A DNA stretch of 64,000 nt from Scolanthus callimorphus (Eukaryota > Cnidaria > Anthozoa > Actiniaria > Edwardsiidae), in contig CM066924.1 in NCBI GenBank assembly GCA_033964015.1, positions 10,141,077-10,205,076 on the forward strand, in the 5' to 3' direction. The notes below the pieces were generated by a model. The model had not been told where the DNA came from. It worked only from the letters and a program-made list of their open reading frames with translations, and ran no database searches. Both the position numbers and the translations under genes were made by a program. Positions within the stretch are counted from its first letter, which is position 1. Each line of letters begins with the position of its first letter. Below are positions 19,871-32,030 of this stretch, one piece after another.

Positions 19871-21357
19871 CTTCGATTTGGCGATGCTCCATCTGAGGTT
19901 GCTGCAATAACCCACAGGTTGCAGGTTATTTCCAAAATGGAAACTGCCTCCCAGAAGAGTGGCATCAATTGGAATGCTGTTATACCAGTAGTAGCAAAGT
20001 AACACATGCAAAACTTGAGCTCAGTACAAATTCCCCGGATGAGGAAAGCTAGTGCATGTGTTGCCACTTCATCTGCCTTGTTTAGAACTGCAAAGTTGAT
20101 ATCTGGATCTCCAAGGTCAACATATCCAATAAGCTCTCCTGTCACTTCGTCAAACACAAGATTTGACATCACTTTCATTTCATCAAACAACAGTATGATA
20201 TATCTCTGCACATCGAAGTACTCTTCTGTCAAGGACTTTAGTTCCTCTATAACCCCTTCATTGAAACCTGTGGAGGGCCTTATGTAATTCCGATAGTCCC
20301 TGAGAGTCCTCTGACTTGGTAGAACTAAAATCCTGCTCTTCCGCAGTTCCTCATAGCAGGATGGTGACTTAGAATAAAGCGAAAGACAGTAACGAATCAC
20401 CATTAGGTGGTACTTGACACCAGTCGGAGTGCTATTAGCCAACTTCTTTTGCTGCTGCCAGAAGAGATCCATGAATGGTGTCATTTCTTTAGATGTCTGA
20501 GCCCCAATGATTGTGCAAATGTCATGGCTCAGTTCATGATCAATCTCAACGCTTGACTTCGTAATCTCTGATTTCATCTCTTCTATCTGGCGCTCAATCA
20601 GCACATCGCAGCCTCTGTTTTTGGAGGGTAAGCTTTAACCTTTCAGGTGTAGTGTTAGACACAGGTGCCTTAGGGTGCGCTGGCTCAGATAGCCGTCGCT
20701 GTTTAGCTCTTATTTTCAGTGAAGTGGCATGAGAGTATTGCTCGCAGTCCTCACACAATTCCTCATCTGGTAGGCAAAGAAGCGAGCACCCATAGCTACG
20801 CCAGTACTGTTTTCGAGGAAACCATTCCATTGGCTCACTATCATCAATACAGCCAAAAGGATCCATTTTGATCGGAATCACATGGGACACAACAGAAGCA
20901 TCAAGTTCTTTTGGGGCACTGGTTCCAGGGCACACACAGTAGCAGCCAATGATCTTGATAAGTTGTGATGCTGTAATGTTCTGGACAGATCTTAAATTGT
21001 TAACATATAGTTCATGATAAAGTAAAAACACCCCAAACACAGAAATGGCAAACCCAAGGCTATCATCAATAATTATCTCAAGTTCAGGGATCACTAAATC
21101 GTTTCTGAATTTTCTCAGCACAATTCTGTCCGTCAGTATCTCAGTAGCATACCCTGCAACAGATTTGAGTGATGGCAATCGTTGGCAAACGTCTTTAAAG
21201 TCTCTGTAGTTCTTCTTGTCACTGACTTGGGCGTCTTTTACAATTTCTTTTGCTGGTCGCGGGGCTGGCTTTTCAGTCTCGTGACTTTTTTTGGGCATAT
21301 TCAGCACCGGCAGGGCGCCAAACATCGGCTTCTTTTTCGTCATTTTCTCGGTAATAA
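19871..21357 (-). pseudogene. P-element transposase, main exon (coiled coil and catalytic core), one frameshift
   Basis: A TTATTCCAG acceptor joins the THAP exon in phase, and the exon ends CCAAATCGAAG|GTAATA. In order it has a basic segment, a block ending MEWFPRKQYWRSYG, a leucine-rich coiled coil (LKLTLQKQRL...ERQIEEMKSEI), YRNYIRP, and the RNase H-like core with LLFDEMKVMSNLVFDEVTGE and SDGASPNR. The acidic residue in LFDEMK and the Asp in SDGASPNR fit catalytic positions of this family as I know it. One indel near 20610, in the coiled coil, splits the exon into two frames. With the other exons the enzyme would be about 885 residues, close to THAP9-type length. It acts in the nucleus on the element's own ends. 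Confidence 0.85.
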
Positions 21358-21548
21358 CTGGAATAAAGTATGAAGAACAACACTATGAGAGCCGATTTTA
21401 CTTAATGGCACGAACCATGCGAACAGAAGATAAAACAACTAGCAATTCCGATCATTTCACACTCGCGCGAAAACAGCTGTGTACGGATACACTCAACCAC
21501 CTGTTGACACGGAATAAACATTAGCTTTTTTGCGCAGCATTTACTTAC

Positions 21549-21786
21549 ATATCTCGATCTCCTCGGGTCGAAAATGCCTTTCGCATGTATATACTCGATC
21601 GCTGTCCAGTAACCTCTTGAAATTGTGGTCTCTCTGTTGATCCCTGGTCTTCGACAACTCCGAAACCCACGCTTCCCGCCATTGTTTATATTTGTGATCT
21701 CTCGCTGCTGGGAGCTTAAACAAGCCGATTCCTTTGGTTCTCCGACACGATCCGCAATCAACGACTGAACAGTTCTCTCCAGGCAT
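21549..21786 (-). CDS. P-element transposase, THAP DNA-binding exon
   Basis: The 5' exon starts MPGENCSVVDCGSCRR and shows the THAP C2CH zinc-binding module: C6 and C11, then C58-x2-H-type ligands in the TCERHF segment, with a Trp in REAWVSEL between them. THAP domains bind the transposon ends. The exon closes with an ATAT|GTAAGT donor that joins in phase to the exon starting at 21357. It is intact. Confidence 0.85.
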
Positions 21787-22214
21787 CTTATATCTTCATT
21801 CCTTATAGTAATCTTAAACCTTTCTGACTTTAAAAGCAAGGAAAAGCGCTCTAAACTGCAGTAAACAACTTCGAGTTCTGAACTTTAGACTAAACTTTTT
21901 GCACGCTTGATCGCACACGACTTGTGCAGGGTTATTGTCACGTGATCTCGCAAAACTCAAACAATGACATCGCGCCTTTGAAGTCGGCCGCCTTCCTAAC
22001 CATTCCCCTCTACTAACTATGGTTCACACTACAAACAAGTTTGAGATAAATCAGGGTTTTTCATGGGTAATAAGATGTTTATATACAGCATTTTTTTCCT
22101 AGAGGGCACGGTAACGAATTCCGCATCTGATTGGTTCTTAGAGCGAGTGCGCGGGCAACATTTTGCCCTAGGTCACGGTAACCATTTGCGCACGCTTGTT
22201 TTCATGGAAAAAAA

Positions 22215-22330
22215 GTTATTTACCGGCTTTAGGTCGGTCCATATAGGGAAAAACGGCCTCCGGCCTCCGTCAACATTTTCCAGCCCTCGGTCACAGTTTT
22301 TCCGATACGGACGTCCCAGCCGTAAATAAC
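22215..22330. repeat. Dispersed repeat end (TTTACCGGCTTTAGGTCGGT family)
   Basis: The segment TTACCGGCTTTAGGTCGGTC...AACATTTTCCAGCCCTCGGT recurs at 26523-26645 almost unchanged and, more diverged and inverted, at 32365-32495. It is probably the terminus of a common non-autonomous element family. Confidence 0.75.
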
Positions 22331-22555
22331 ACATATGTGTTTTTTCCGGCACGAAATGGCTGCGTAGAAAGCTTTAGCAAAAATATAAATTCTGACAATC
22401 CGACTAAGTCGGCAGGGGAGTAAAATGTTAATGGCAAAGGTTCTCACATAATTCGTTAAATCCTTTACATCCGCTCTACAGATAATGATTATACAAATAG
22501 TTGGTTTTACAATTCAAAACTATTACAGCAAAAACTGTGTATCATTCTTTTGCAG

Positions 22556-22635
22556 TCCGTTACTATGGCAAGTGGATTAAAAAAGAACATAGACCCAGAT
22601 GTTGCAGCAGCTGTCGTTTTGCATCTTCTGGGAAG
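22556..22635 (+). CDS. Weak exon candidate
   Basis: A CTTTTGCAG acceptor and a GGAAG|GTATTT donor bracket 80 bases that read SVTMASGLKKNIDPDVAAA in one frame. The product is not recognised and no neighbouring exon is visible, so this may be chance. Confidence 0.15.
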
Positions 22636-22919
22636 GTATTTTTGTAACGTCCTCTATTGGGATGTAGTGCAAATCCAAACTATCTTTCAAAGCAAACATC
22701 TGGAAATGGTGAATAAAGAAGCGATAAATTTCCCCATAGTAAATTAGAACAAACTCTTTGCGGAATCTACGAATAGAAAACACAAAAGCGGTCATGCTGG
22801 CTAAATTTAAGGATAAATTAGGTGCTATTGTGCTCTAGGTATGTCAGATCTAAGAGGAGTGTAGCAACGGGCTGAGAGGTTCCCTTTTTAACAATTAGTC
22901 GCCGAAGGCGACGTAAATA

Positions 22920-24490
22920 TTTTTTTTCGGGATATTTTTTAGTTTCTCGTAATGAGGTGCGCGCGTTCCCCAATGCTTTCAATGTTTTATTCACCTATAG
23001 GAATAGGGGAAATATGGCGAACGTCTCGACCAATCAGCGCGCGGAATCGCTTGAGTAATTATACTAATCATATTCAGTACAAACCAACTCGCATACTATC
23101 CCGATTCCTGCAATCTGATTGGCTCCGATACTCACTACATATCACGTAATAGATAGTGAGAAGCGGAAACGCTACGTGAAGCTCTCTAAGTTGAAATAAA
23201 TACGTTCTAGCAACAAATCGAAGTAAGTGTGCTAGTGGATTTCTACTAAAACAAGTAGACTACGCGTTCTCGTTTTCTATGAGTCAAATAGTCAACTCGG
23301 AGCTAACGCGCCTCGACAACTATTGGCTCCTAGAAAACTCGTAGTCTAATTGTTTTAAAAATAGATTCCCATAGGGTTGATTAAATCATGGGTGGCTACC
23401 TAGAAAGATTTTCATTGGATTAGAAATGTGTGCCTCTTAATGCGGAATGGGTATTAGATGTTTGCTTTTCTCCCACAGCAATGGAAGCCTTTCGTTTGAC
23501 AAGCTGACAAAGTCTAGGACTGTTGATTCCGTACTTGCAATAGTAAGTATTAATATAAATTAATGGAGGGGGGCAAGTGGAGCCCATTGTGCATATCAAC
23601 AGATAAATACGAAAATGGCCCACCCCGAAAATGGAAATTGCTTTGACTCGGAGGCTTTTCAAAACGAATTTAGCTTTTGTTCTTATAAAAAGCAAGCGGG
23701 GGAATGCGGCAAATAATAATTTGTTGGGCGACGCTCTTCTTGGATAAAAAAGCTTGTTCATCGTACTTTCCTAGGGGGAGGGGAGGGCTGCGGGTATGTT
23801 CCCCAATGAGAAACGTTGTAATTTGAGGCCTCGAGAAGGTCAGAGATGCTAAATTACCAGATTTTGGGTAAATTTCGTCTGTGCAAAGCCCAGAAAAAAG
23901 GCTGTGATGTGATGTGAAGTGGCAAGTGTCAAGCACTTGGGACAATATTTATTCGGAGAATGTCAGGTTATTTGCTCATCTTTTTGGTAACCATCAATAA
24001 TATTGGGAGAGCCAGAGCCCCCTTGCTTTCGCCGCCCATGACAATATAGGAAGACCCAGATCATGTTTTCACGTTTTATCAGGGTCCGGTTGCTCGAAAG
24101 TGGTTTAGCACCAATCCAGCATTAATTACCATGGTGACTCGATGGTTTTGTTCAAAACAAAACCTGGTTTAAATTTAATCCACCTTTGAACAACCCGCCC
24201 CAGGACTGTAGTAAAACGAACAGAAATGTACCGCGTGACTTGAATAAGGGCCTGAGCTACCTGTAACTTAGTGTTAATCCGTGGGTAAATATAGTGAATG
24301 TATGTATGTATGTAGCGTAGGAAGGAAATGTTTCCTGAACCTGGACTAACACATACACCGCGGTTCGTGTTTGTTCGGGTTTAGAAGTCATTCCTTTCTG
24401 GTTTGTTCGTAACGTCATAGTTTCTCGCGCTTGCAACCTATTCCGAACAATCTGAAAGTTATATTGTTCTGTTCAGCTTATTGACCGACC
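22920..24490. other. Non-coding stretch with inverted repeats
   Basis: No gene is supported. The part near 22920-23060 (TTTCTCGTAAT...GCGCG...CGCTTGAGTAATTATACTAA) is repeated inverted near 26670-26850. A foldback lies at 23240-23375, where TTTCTACTAAAACAAGTAGACTACG pairs imperfectly with the later GTAGTCTAATTGTTTTAAAAATAG stretch. A TATG microsatellite occurs near 24297-24313. Confidence 0.5.
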
Positions 24491-24495
24491 ACACG

Positions 24496-24516
24496 CCCCC
24501 CCCCCCCCCCCCCCCC
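24496..24516. repeat. C21 homopolymer
   Basis: Twenty-one uninterrupted C residues. It is one of five G/C runs of at least 20 bases in this window. Confidence 0.95.
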
Positions 24517-24982
24517 GTAATTTAACCTTTCTGTACGTACTCAGTTGCAGGAGTCTGGACTAGTGAAGCTAGTGTCATGGCTTATTGAATCTTTTATACG
24601 AGGCCACACTGATGACCAGCCAATAGTCGGGTATGAAATTGAACTATTATCCAGAAAAAGCTTTTCTTAAAGTCTCTGTAAACCAGGGAGTGGTGTTTTC
24701 GGAAAAGCGCTCCCTCGGGTTATACACACCTATTCCAATTAACGTTTGTCCTGAAACCACGCCTTTCATAAATTGTTAAAATTTATCCCCCAAAGGTCTC
24801 AATACTAGAGACGAAAATTTTAACAATTTCAGCTGTTAGATCTATATCATGTATTTATGTATCTTTGCGTGTCTTTCTGTTACATTTTATCACGTGACAC
24901 TCCACTTGTATGTATCTATTTCACGTTTAAATTTTGACGGTTATTTTATTTATAGTAGTTACCAATGTAAATATTCACCATT

Positions 24983-25016
24983 ACCTGAAGAAGGTCGGTA
25001 CTGGCTGACCGAAATA
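24983..25016 (+). other. Stem-loop with hammerhead-like CTGAAGA...GAAA motifs
   Basis: CTGAAGA is followed, after one extra A, by a stem (GGTC...GACC) and then GAAA, the order of the conserved core strands of a hammerhead ribozyme. The extra A and the absence of a clear third stem argue against an active fold. Similar stem-loops occur in the 3' regions of some retroelements. Confidence 0.2.
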
Positions 25017-25351
25017 TAGTGTAAATGAAAATTATAAGCTGTTAATCAACCATTCAAGTTTTTATTGCTACTTAAAGGGCAGCGGATATCCCCATTTACC
25101 AAAAATTTTCGATTAGGGGGGTTTATATTTATTTTAATTTATTTTAATTTTTTTAATTGATTTTTTTTCCACACGCATTAGCCTATGGGGCTCCACAGGA
25201 GTTCCGCTATTACTACTATTATTACTGTTTTCTCGCCTTTTTCCCGGGAACATTGTCCGTTTTGGCGGGTATTTTCAAAAAATCTCGCGCAGGTGCTCAT
25301 GGGAAGACTGACAGACCTCCTTGCATTCTGGTTGGTTCTCAGAGCGCGCGC

Positions 25352-25371
25352 GGGGGGGGGGGGGGGGGGGG
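25352..25371. repeat. G20 homopolymer after a CGCG run
   Basis: Twenty G residues directly follow GCGCGCGC. The surrounding sequence (TTGGTTCTCAGAGCGCGCGC) resembles the repeat near 22.13 kb, where no G-run is present, so the run expanded in this copy. Confidence 0.9.
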
Positions 25372-26522
25372 CGATATTATCTCTGACTTAGGAAAGGGTT
25401 TACCATTAGCGCACGCTTGTTTTCATCGAAAAAAACACAACTGTTAGCTATCTCACGTTCTAATTGGCCAATGTGCCGTGGTAAATAAGAGTCCACATCA
25501 CTCTGCTTACATCAGCATATCACGCAGTGACGAGAGAGGATTTTCAAGAGCGAAAAAGTTTTTTAACAAAACAACAAACTTTATCATTTTCGAAGATTTT
25601 ACTGAAAACCTTGAATGAGAAGATACAAAAATAAGCAAGTACAAATTGAAATACATTACCTTGAGCCACAGTTTCTTTATCTAAGTTCCTTATGGAATCA
25701 TAAAGTGGTCAAAGCAACGGATTTTCTTTCTAGAACAAGAAGCTGGTCGCGTAAAAATATCCGATCTCCATTTAGGTTTGCTAGTGCAGTTCTTTCTTTA
25801 GAAACTTTTCAAGCTTTGACAAACATCCACTTGAGTTCTACATGTTGGTCTATAGTGATTCCCTTGCAGGTTTTGAGTTTTTTTCTCCGGCTTCTCTTCA
25901 AATTCTCTTCTTCTCGTAGCGAGAACTCGTCCTTCTCTGGGGCATTCTTGCACGCGTGGGGCATTGCTAATCAAAAATTATATTGTTGTATTGACCAATC
26001 ACTGACGCGTATTTGGCGCGTTTGTAAAATATACCAATCACAACGTGAGAAAGTTATATACTGTTTCCGGGAAAAGTTGTCACCCAAAAAGCCTATAAGC
26101 TTGAAGCGCAAAGGATAATGGGGGCATCTAAACTGCTACTGTTTGATCTGAATTCAGACAGTTATCGCAACCAAAGGTAAAATCATTAAATTTCAGCACA
26201 TTTCTAAGCATGTTTGTTTCTAATATTTTACAGAAATTAAAATAAATCTTTACACATACTCCCTAGCGCACCAAGCTTTCTTGCTTTTTCCAGTGACAAC
26301 GTATCCCGGAAACGGTATATATCACGGTGCACTTTCTTTATTGTCACGCAAAAAGTAACGCTTGGCTACCAGGTCCGACAAGAAACTGAAAATTGTGGTA
26401 AAAAACAAATTTCCAGGGTTTTACAGTGGTATGTACTTTCCCACGCTTTACGTCATCATCGTGGTCAAAATGTTGTGGACTCACGAGCCGCTGGAAATCA
26501 AATTTTTGACTAGGAAAAAAAT

Positions 26523-26645
26523 AAATAAGTTATTTACCGGCTTTAGGTCGGTCCATATAGGGAAAAACGGCCTCCGGCCTCCGTCAACATTTTCCAGCCC
26601 TCGGTCACAGTTTTTCTCTATACGAACCTCCCAGCCGGTAAAGAA
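26523..26645. repeat. Dispersed repeat end, second copy
   Basis: Near-identical to 22215-22330, with TTACCGGCTTTAGGTCGGTC through CCTCCCAGCCGG. The preceding and following unique sequences differ, which supports an independent mobile copy. Confidence 0.75.
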
Positions 26646-27003
26646 CATATATTTATTATTAATTTGATTTATTATAATTACTCAAGCGATTCCCGCGCGC
26701 TGGCTGGTCGGGACGTTCGTCATATTTAACATTGAAAGGATTGGTGATCGCGCGCGCACTTTATTACGAGAAACTGAAAAAATACACCTAAACCCGAATT
26801 TTTTGTCAAAAATTTTAAAAGTCGCTTGAGTAATTATACTAAAATAATTAGTCGCATCAGGCTCCACAAATATCGGCGCCGATATATATAGGGATATTAC
26901 ACGGTGGCGCGAATGACACGAGAAAATAAAACTCATCACAGCTGTTTCTGACTAATCATAGAGTTTGAGCATGCGCATCAAATACCCTCCTTCCAGACCA
27001 CAA

Positions 27004-27240
27004 CCTCGTCCCCAGGGTCTTCTCGGTCGTTTTTCAAAATGGCGGTTAGCTCAGAGAAGACCCTGGGGGAGCCTGAGTCACATGACCGTTTCGAAACAAA
27101 GGACAAACCTCATTCTCATGTCCTCAAACAATAGTCACTTGACTCAGGCTCCCCCAGGGTCTTCTCTGAGCTAACCGCCATTTTGAAAAACGACCGAGAA
27201 GACCCTGGGGACGAGCTGGGGAAGACCCTGGGGACGAGGG
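27004..27240. mobile_element. Foldback MITE with ~80-bp arms
   Basis: The left arm (CCTCGTCCCCAGGGTCTTCT... to GAGCCTGAGTCACATGAC) pairs with 27137-27215 at nearly every position. A third partial copy, CTGGGGAAGACCCTGGGGA, follows. Arms include the Kozak-like AAAATGGCGG. Non-coding. Confidence 0.9.
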
Positions 27241-29890
27241 TCCCTTGGACCCTCCAGACCAACTTTCGGCCGAGTGCGTTCGGTCTCCGTGTGGTGGGAA
27301 GAAGAAGGCCTGGTGTTTGACAAGGAAAATCGTGAGGGTTGTCCAATACACTGACAAATTTATGCAAGGCATTTTCTAAAACAATGGAGTGCAATGGAGT
27401 GTATTATAGAACGAGGCAATACAAAGGGGGAGAACAATACCATGCATAAATTTGTCAGAGTATTGGACTAGTATGAAAATCGTGGCATTCGCGCGTTCGA
27501 TTTCAGTTCGAACGGGTTTTAGATGTTGTCAGAGAATTAATCTCACTGTTCGATATGATTTTGTCCTATATTTCTACTGTTAAGGCAATATTTTGTCTTC
27601 TCCAAGTACTGGTGTCGATTTCAGCTAGTTCCAGAAGTCGAATTTTCGACAAGAAACTGTGGTGAGAATCCTGAAGTTTTCCCAACAACCTCGCCAACTG
27701 TTCTGGAATCTTCAATCTTTCTCCGAGAGATACCGACCAACTTATCCGTGATACGCCGACAGAATTTTCTGCAGGTAATTTTTGAAACTGCTGTACTTTA
27801 CGTATGCCAATTCAGTATTATCTTCTTGCAAATTTCATGTCATTTAACTTTTTTGTTGTTCCAAACTTCTATCTACAAATTTGCCCTCTGGTCACGCTTT
27901 GTTGTGCTGTGGCTTAAGTTATTCTTGTATTTTCAGTTTTTCGACCGTTTAGCTTATTCGCTTATCTTAAAAATTGGAGTTATTGCATGCTTGCAGTGCT
28001 TCCCTCCTGATTGTCTTGACTTAGAATTTTTGTAGCAACTTAACCAATTTTAGGGGAAGCTGTGAGAGTATTTCTGAGATAAAATGAATTTTAGAATTGT
28101 CATGAAAGTTTATAATTCATTTACAATTGTTTACAGTAATATGGTAGCCAAATCCAAGACCATCTATTTTTGGTATGTAGCCATTAATGTCAATGCAAGT
28201 TTCTAGAATTTTTCTTTTCACAGTGTGGGGGAATTTCCACAGAGCAAGGCTCCAATTAATTCCCAAGTATTTGTAGTATGTTAGTGTGGGATTCCCAAGT
28301 ATTTGTAGTAGGTTAGTGTGTTATGGTGCATTGAGGGTACAGTGTCGACTATTACAGGACTACTTTTCTGCAAAGAAACTCGAGCAGTCGCTGAACAGTC
28401 TGAGTTTGATCTTGTATCCACTGCAGACAAAGTGGATTGTTTTCTGGGGGTAACATTATTTTACTGCTATATGAATATGCATGCTGGATGTGATGATAAG
28501 GTTAAGCAGGGTCTGAGTTTACATTTACAAATTTATTTGAAAACAAAAATAATTGAATGGAAATTTACCTGTTTTTTAAGTACCCTATATCAGAAATGGT
28601 CTCTGGAATAGAGCATATTCCAGATGGCTGTCATAACTCACAATAACTATGCAGTCAATCATATAAATTTTTGTTTAAAATTGGATTTCACTACTGCATC
28701 ACATGAAATCAGCTCTACACCCGTATGTACTATAATGTACTGACTCATTGTATGCTTCCTTCCAGGTTGCTGGAGCTGTCAGCTACATCCTGCTTCTGCT
28801 GATTAAATTGGGCCAGGGACAATATTCATGGAGATAGCAAACACCTTTGTAGACTTTCATAGATAGTGAATACAAACATAATGCCTGCTGCATTTGGATG
28901 GGTGGGGGGACATTGAAACTTTCATGGGCCAAATCCTTTCGCCACCCAGCTGTATTTAAATGTTGTTTTTAGATATGGTTCTATAGTGCCATGGCAAGTT
29001 ATCTAGCCTGAATCAAAGATAAATTGTATGTGTGAGCTAGCCTCTTTTACAGTAAATATATCAAGTCATTATGCACCAAACCAATGAGGACTTTATTGTG
29101 ATACTAAGGCCACACATGGGCATATTATATTACCCATATCAGTCTTACTGTAGAGACGTAAGCACTTCTAGCCAGGAGGACATACACATTGTAACCCACT
29201 GGGATTGGAATCAAGGAGCAATTTTCAATCACTTTGTAATTACTCTTATAGGTTTTATTTGAATTGGGGTAATCACTTTGTGATTGGTTTCACTAAAAGT
29301 CATATGAAATAGACCTCCTCGGCTTGGGCGTAATGGTGTCCCATTTCAGATTACGTCGCATTCATTTGAATAATCTCTCTTTGTCTGGGCTGCTTCCATA
29401 TTCATATATCCTACGGTGTGCAGCAGAAAAACAAAGAAAGAATACTCATGGGAATGCCACGTGATCTGAAATGGGCAAAACAAACAGGAAAGCCAAGGAG
29501 GTCTATTCACTCCAACATGTACATTTACATTTCATGGGCATCTAAAACTTATAGATAATTGTGGGAAGATCATCAAAGAATGCATATGGTGTTTTATTTC
29601 ACTCTCATTATCTTGTGCTTTCTATGCACCATTGGTACTTGATACTAGGCTACCATAGCTGCTGAGCCTAAAATGTACACCATATGTATTGACTGTAATA
29701 CTGTACAGTCCTACTTCTAAGCCCTAGGCTTAGCCATAGGGGCTACAGCGGGAGTTCTAACATTGACAGGAAAAAGTATACCATGTTTAAGTAGTAACAA
29801 TATTTACACAGCATTTTGATTATGGCTGTCGTGAATTTTTTTCAGAAACTTGAAATGCCTAAGCACATTAATCCCAATAGTATAATTACA
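27240..29890. other. Non-coding, mostly unique sequence
   Basis: No exon could be supported. A 31-32 bp tandem duplication (ATTCCCAAGTATTTGTAGTA...) lies at about 28259-28320. Confidence 0.5.
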
Positions 29891-29892
29891 AC

Positions 29893-30616
29893 TGAAGGGG
29901 TTCTTAAGGTATGAGTATACCTTTGAAGGGTGTCGCGGGAAAAAAATTCGTATCGCGTCACAATTTACACCACAAACGTCGTTCATATATCATGTTAAAG
30001 CTGAAAGGTTGGGCTATCTGATGAATAACTTTGTTTTCATTATATTGTACATTAACATATATTTGTTTAGCTCTAAAGAAAAAAGTACCGACTTTCTTGA
30101 AAAAGTTCCAGCTTCTTCTAATTAAATTGCACAGCTCCAAATTGAAGCAAAATGTATTCTTTAGAAGGTGATCTAAAAAAGGGTGTGCGGGATTTTTGAT
30201 TTTCCTTTCAAAACATATTTTATGCTAATTTTTGTGTTAGCATTGCCAAAAATATCGATTTTGAACCTGTTTTACGTAATATTTCCGCAAATATGTAAAA
30301 TATCAATAATCCCGCACACCTTTTTCAGATCACCCTCTATGGAATACATTTTGCGGAAATCTGGAGCTTTTAACATTAACTGGAAGTGGCAGGAGCTTTT
30401 AAAAAGCAAAAATTGGTACTTTTCCTTTGAAGCACAAAACGACGAAAACGATCCATCAAAGTAACGTTGCATATAAATATGCCACTTAGTAAGAAAGGCC
30501 GTTCCACAAGCTTTAAAACGATATATAAATGGCCCTTGTAGTGTAAATAATGATGCGACAGTGATTTTTTTCGCGAAAATTTGACATCCCTCGCGCAAAG
30601 GTATACTCATACCTTA
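29893..30616. mobile_element. Foldback MITE with TTAAGGTATGAGTATACCTTTG ends
   Basis: The first 22 bases at the left are the exact inverse of the right end. Pairing continues into the interior: AGGTGATCTAAAAAAGG and GTGTGCGGGATT on the left pair with AATCCCGCACACC and CAGATCACC on the right. Both edges show TTAA, the target duplicated by Kolobok and piggyBac families. Diverged relatives lie near 13.4 kb and 42.3 kb. Confidence 0.85.
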
Positions 30617-30896
30617 ATGTAACCAGGGAGGGTTTGATAGGTTTAGCTCATAACTTGGAAGGACTTGTAGGACATTTTGCTTACAGCCAGGAGGGCATAC
30701 GCATTTTTCATGGTGGGGGGGTTGTAAAAATGCACTACTAGAAAATTTTCATCCAATGTTTTCACTATAATCACAAGGAAAATATAATATTATAGATTTC
30801 CTCTGATTTTCACATGCCGTTTAATTGAGCTCTCCTCCTGTTACGGTAGTGATTCCTATAGATGTCTTCCCCTCTAATTTGTCTTTAACAAGTACC

Positions 30897-30941
30897 GGGG
30901 GGGGGGGCGCATTTTTCATGGGGGGGGGGGGGGGGGGGGGG
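30897..30941. repeat. G11 and G22 runs separated by a 12-base spacer
   Basis: The two runs flank CGCATTTTTCAT. A shorter version of the same module (GCATTTTTCATGGTGGGGGGG) lies upstream near 30698-30720, so a segment was duplicated and the G-runs expanded. Strong G-quadruplex potential. Confidence 0.9.
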
Positions 30942-31845
30942 CGTGGGGGCGTAAGTAAAAATGCACCAGGGATTAGGGGGCAGAAATATGTGGAATGTAT
31001 AGACAATCTCTCAATGAAATATAAGTTGACATTTTATCAATCATCCAAATTTTCATTTAACTCGCTGAGATATTCGGTGCATCTGTGACGCAGATGGCTC
31101 GGTTGATTTCCGCACAAGCGACACTACGCATGTAATAAAGTGACGTGTTATTCTATGAAGGCGCTGCATCGTAAGAAAGAAAAAAAATATTTTAGGAAAT
31201 CCAGTCGGCGTATCATAAATTTTTCAGCTCGCATGTATCCACAAAAGCCTAAATTATATTCTCGATATTAGCGTTGTTTTGAGAAAACTTCAGAACTTCC
31301 GAAGGAGCTTGCTTTTTTCTTCCTTGATCAATAGCGCTAAATAGTAACGCGAAATTCTGCGCTCCAAACAAAGTGCGTTCATAATAGTTTCTTTGTCATT
31401 ATCTGGTCATGTATTTTGCCCACATGAAAGTTTAAAGACTTCCCTCACTGTAGCAATAAAAGAAATACGAGAAAACAGCGTGAAATATTTTTTTACTCGC
31501 CTTTTAGTGTCAGCTTCCCTCTAGTCACAAATCAAAACTCCCGCCATCTTGAAATGCCGCTGGTTATTTTAGCCCGCAAACGCTACGCATGCTCAGACTC
31601 TAATAACGAAAATCCCGGTCCCGCAACAGCTGTGTCATATCTTCAAGCCACCATGTAATTTTCTTTTTATTATATAGACAAACCAGAAAAAAAAAATTTC
31701 CGAATTGATTTCCTAGCACTTGTGTTGACCGAAATCCTCACTAGTGAGGATAATGGAAAATATGTCACTCAGGTCCCGGATGTAGCTTCGTATGAGATCT
31801 ACATGTCAAGTGGCGTATTTCCTATACAAAACACTCATATTTAAG

Positions 31846-32030
31846 CAATAAAAGTACTTTCCGCGTGCTCTCTGCTTTCTTACAAGTACGAGGGGGATGT
31901 TGGGAGTACTGATCAAAACTTGAAAGGTACGAGCCGAAGGCGAGTGTCTTTCAAGTTTTATCAGTTCGACCAACATTCCCCGAGTGTTTGTAAGAAACCA
32001 GAGAGCACGCAGAAAGTATTTTTATTGCTT
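31846..32030. mobile_element. Foldback hairpin with ~80-bp arms
   Basis: AATAAAAGTACTTTCCGCGT...TTGGGAGTACTGATCAAAAC pairs with GTTTTATCAGTTCGACCAAC...ACGCAGAAAGTATTTTTATT around a short GCCGAAGGC apex. Non-coding. Confidence 0.85.

Larger units (their letters stand above)
14385..22021. mobile_element. P-superfamily DNA transposon, about 7.6 kb, two genes
   Basis: The ends are inverted: CATAGTTTAGTAGAGGGG...at the left, and its near-match at the right, with similarity continuing about 45 bases through GGCGGCCGACTTCAAAGG. Flanks read ATTCACAC on the left and GTTCACAC on the right, a near-perfect 8-bp target duplication offset by a base from the TIR edge; P elements make 8-bp duplications. Inside are a minus-strand THAP-domain transposase and a plus-strand zinc-finger gene, converging in the middle. 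Two later insertions (15735-17145 and 19436-19622) disturb it. Confidence 0.9.

Noticed and set aside
25615..26118. 167-codon plus-strand ORF
   Set aside because: No domain, unusual composition, no splice context, and it sits in repeat-like sequence; open by chance.
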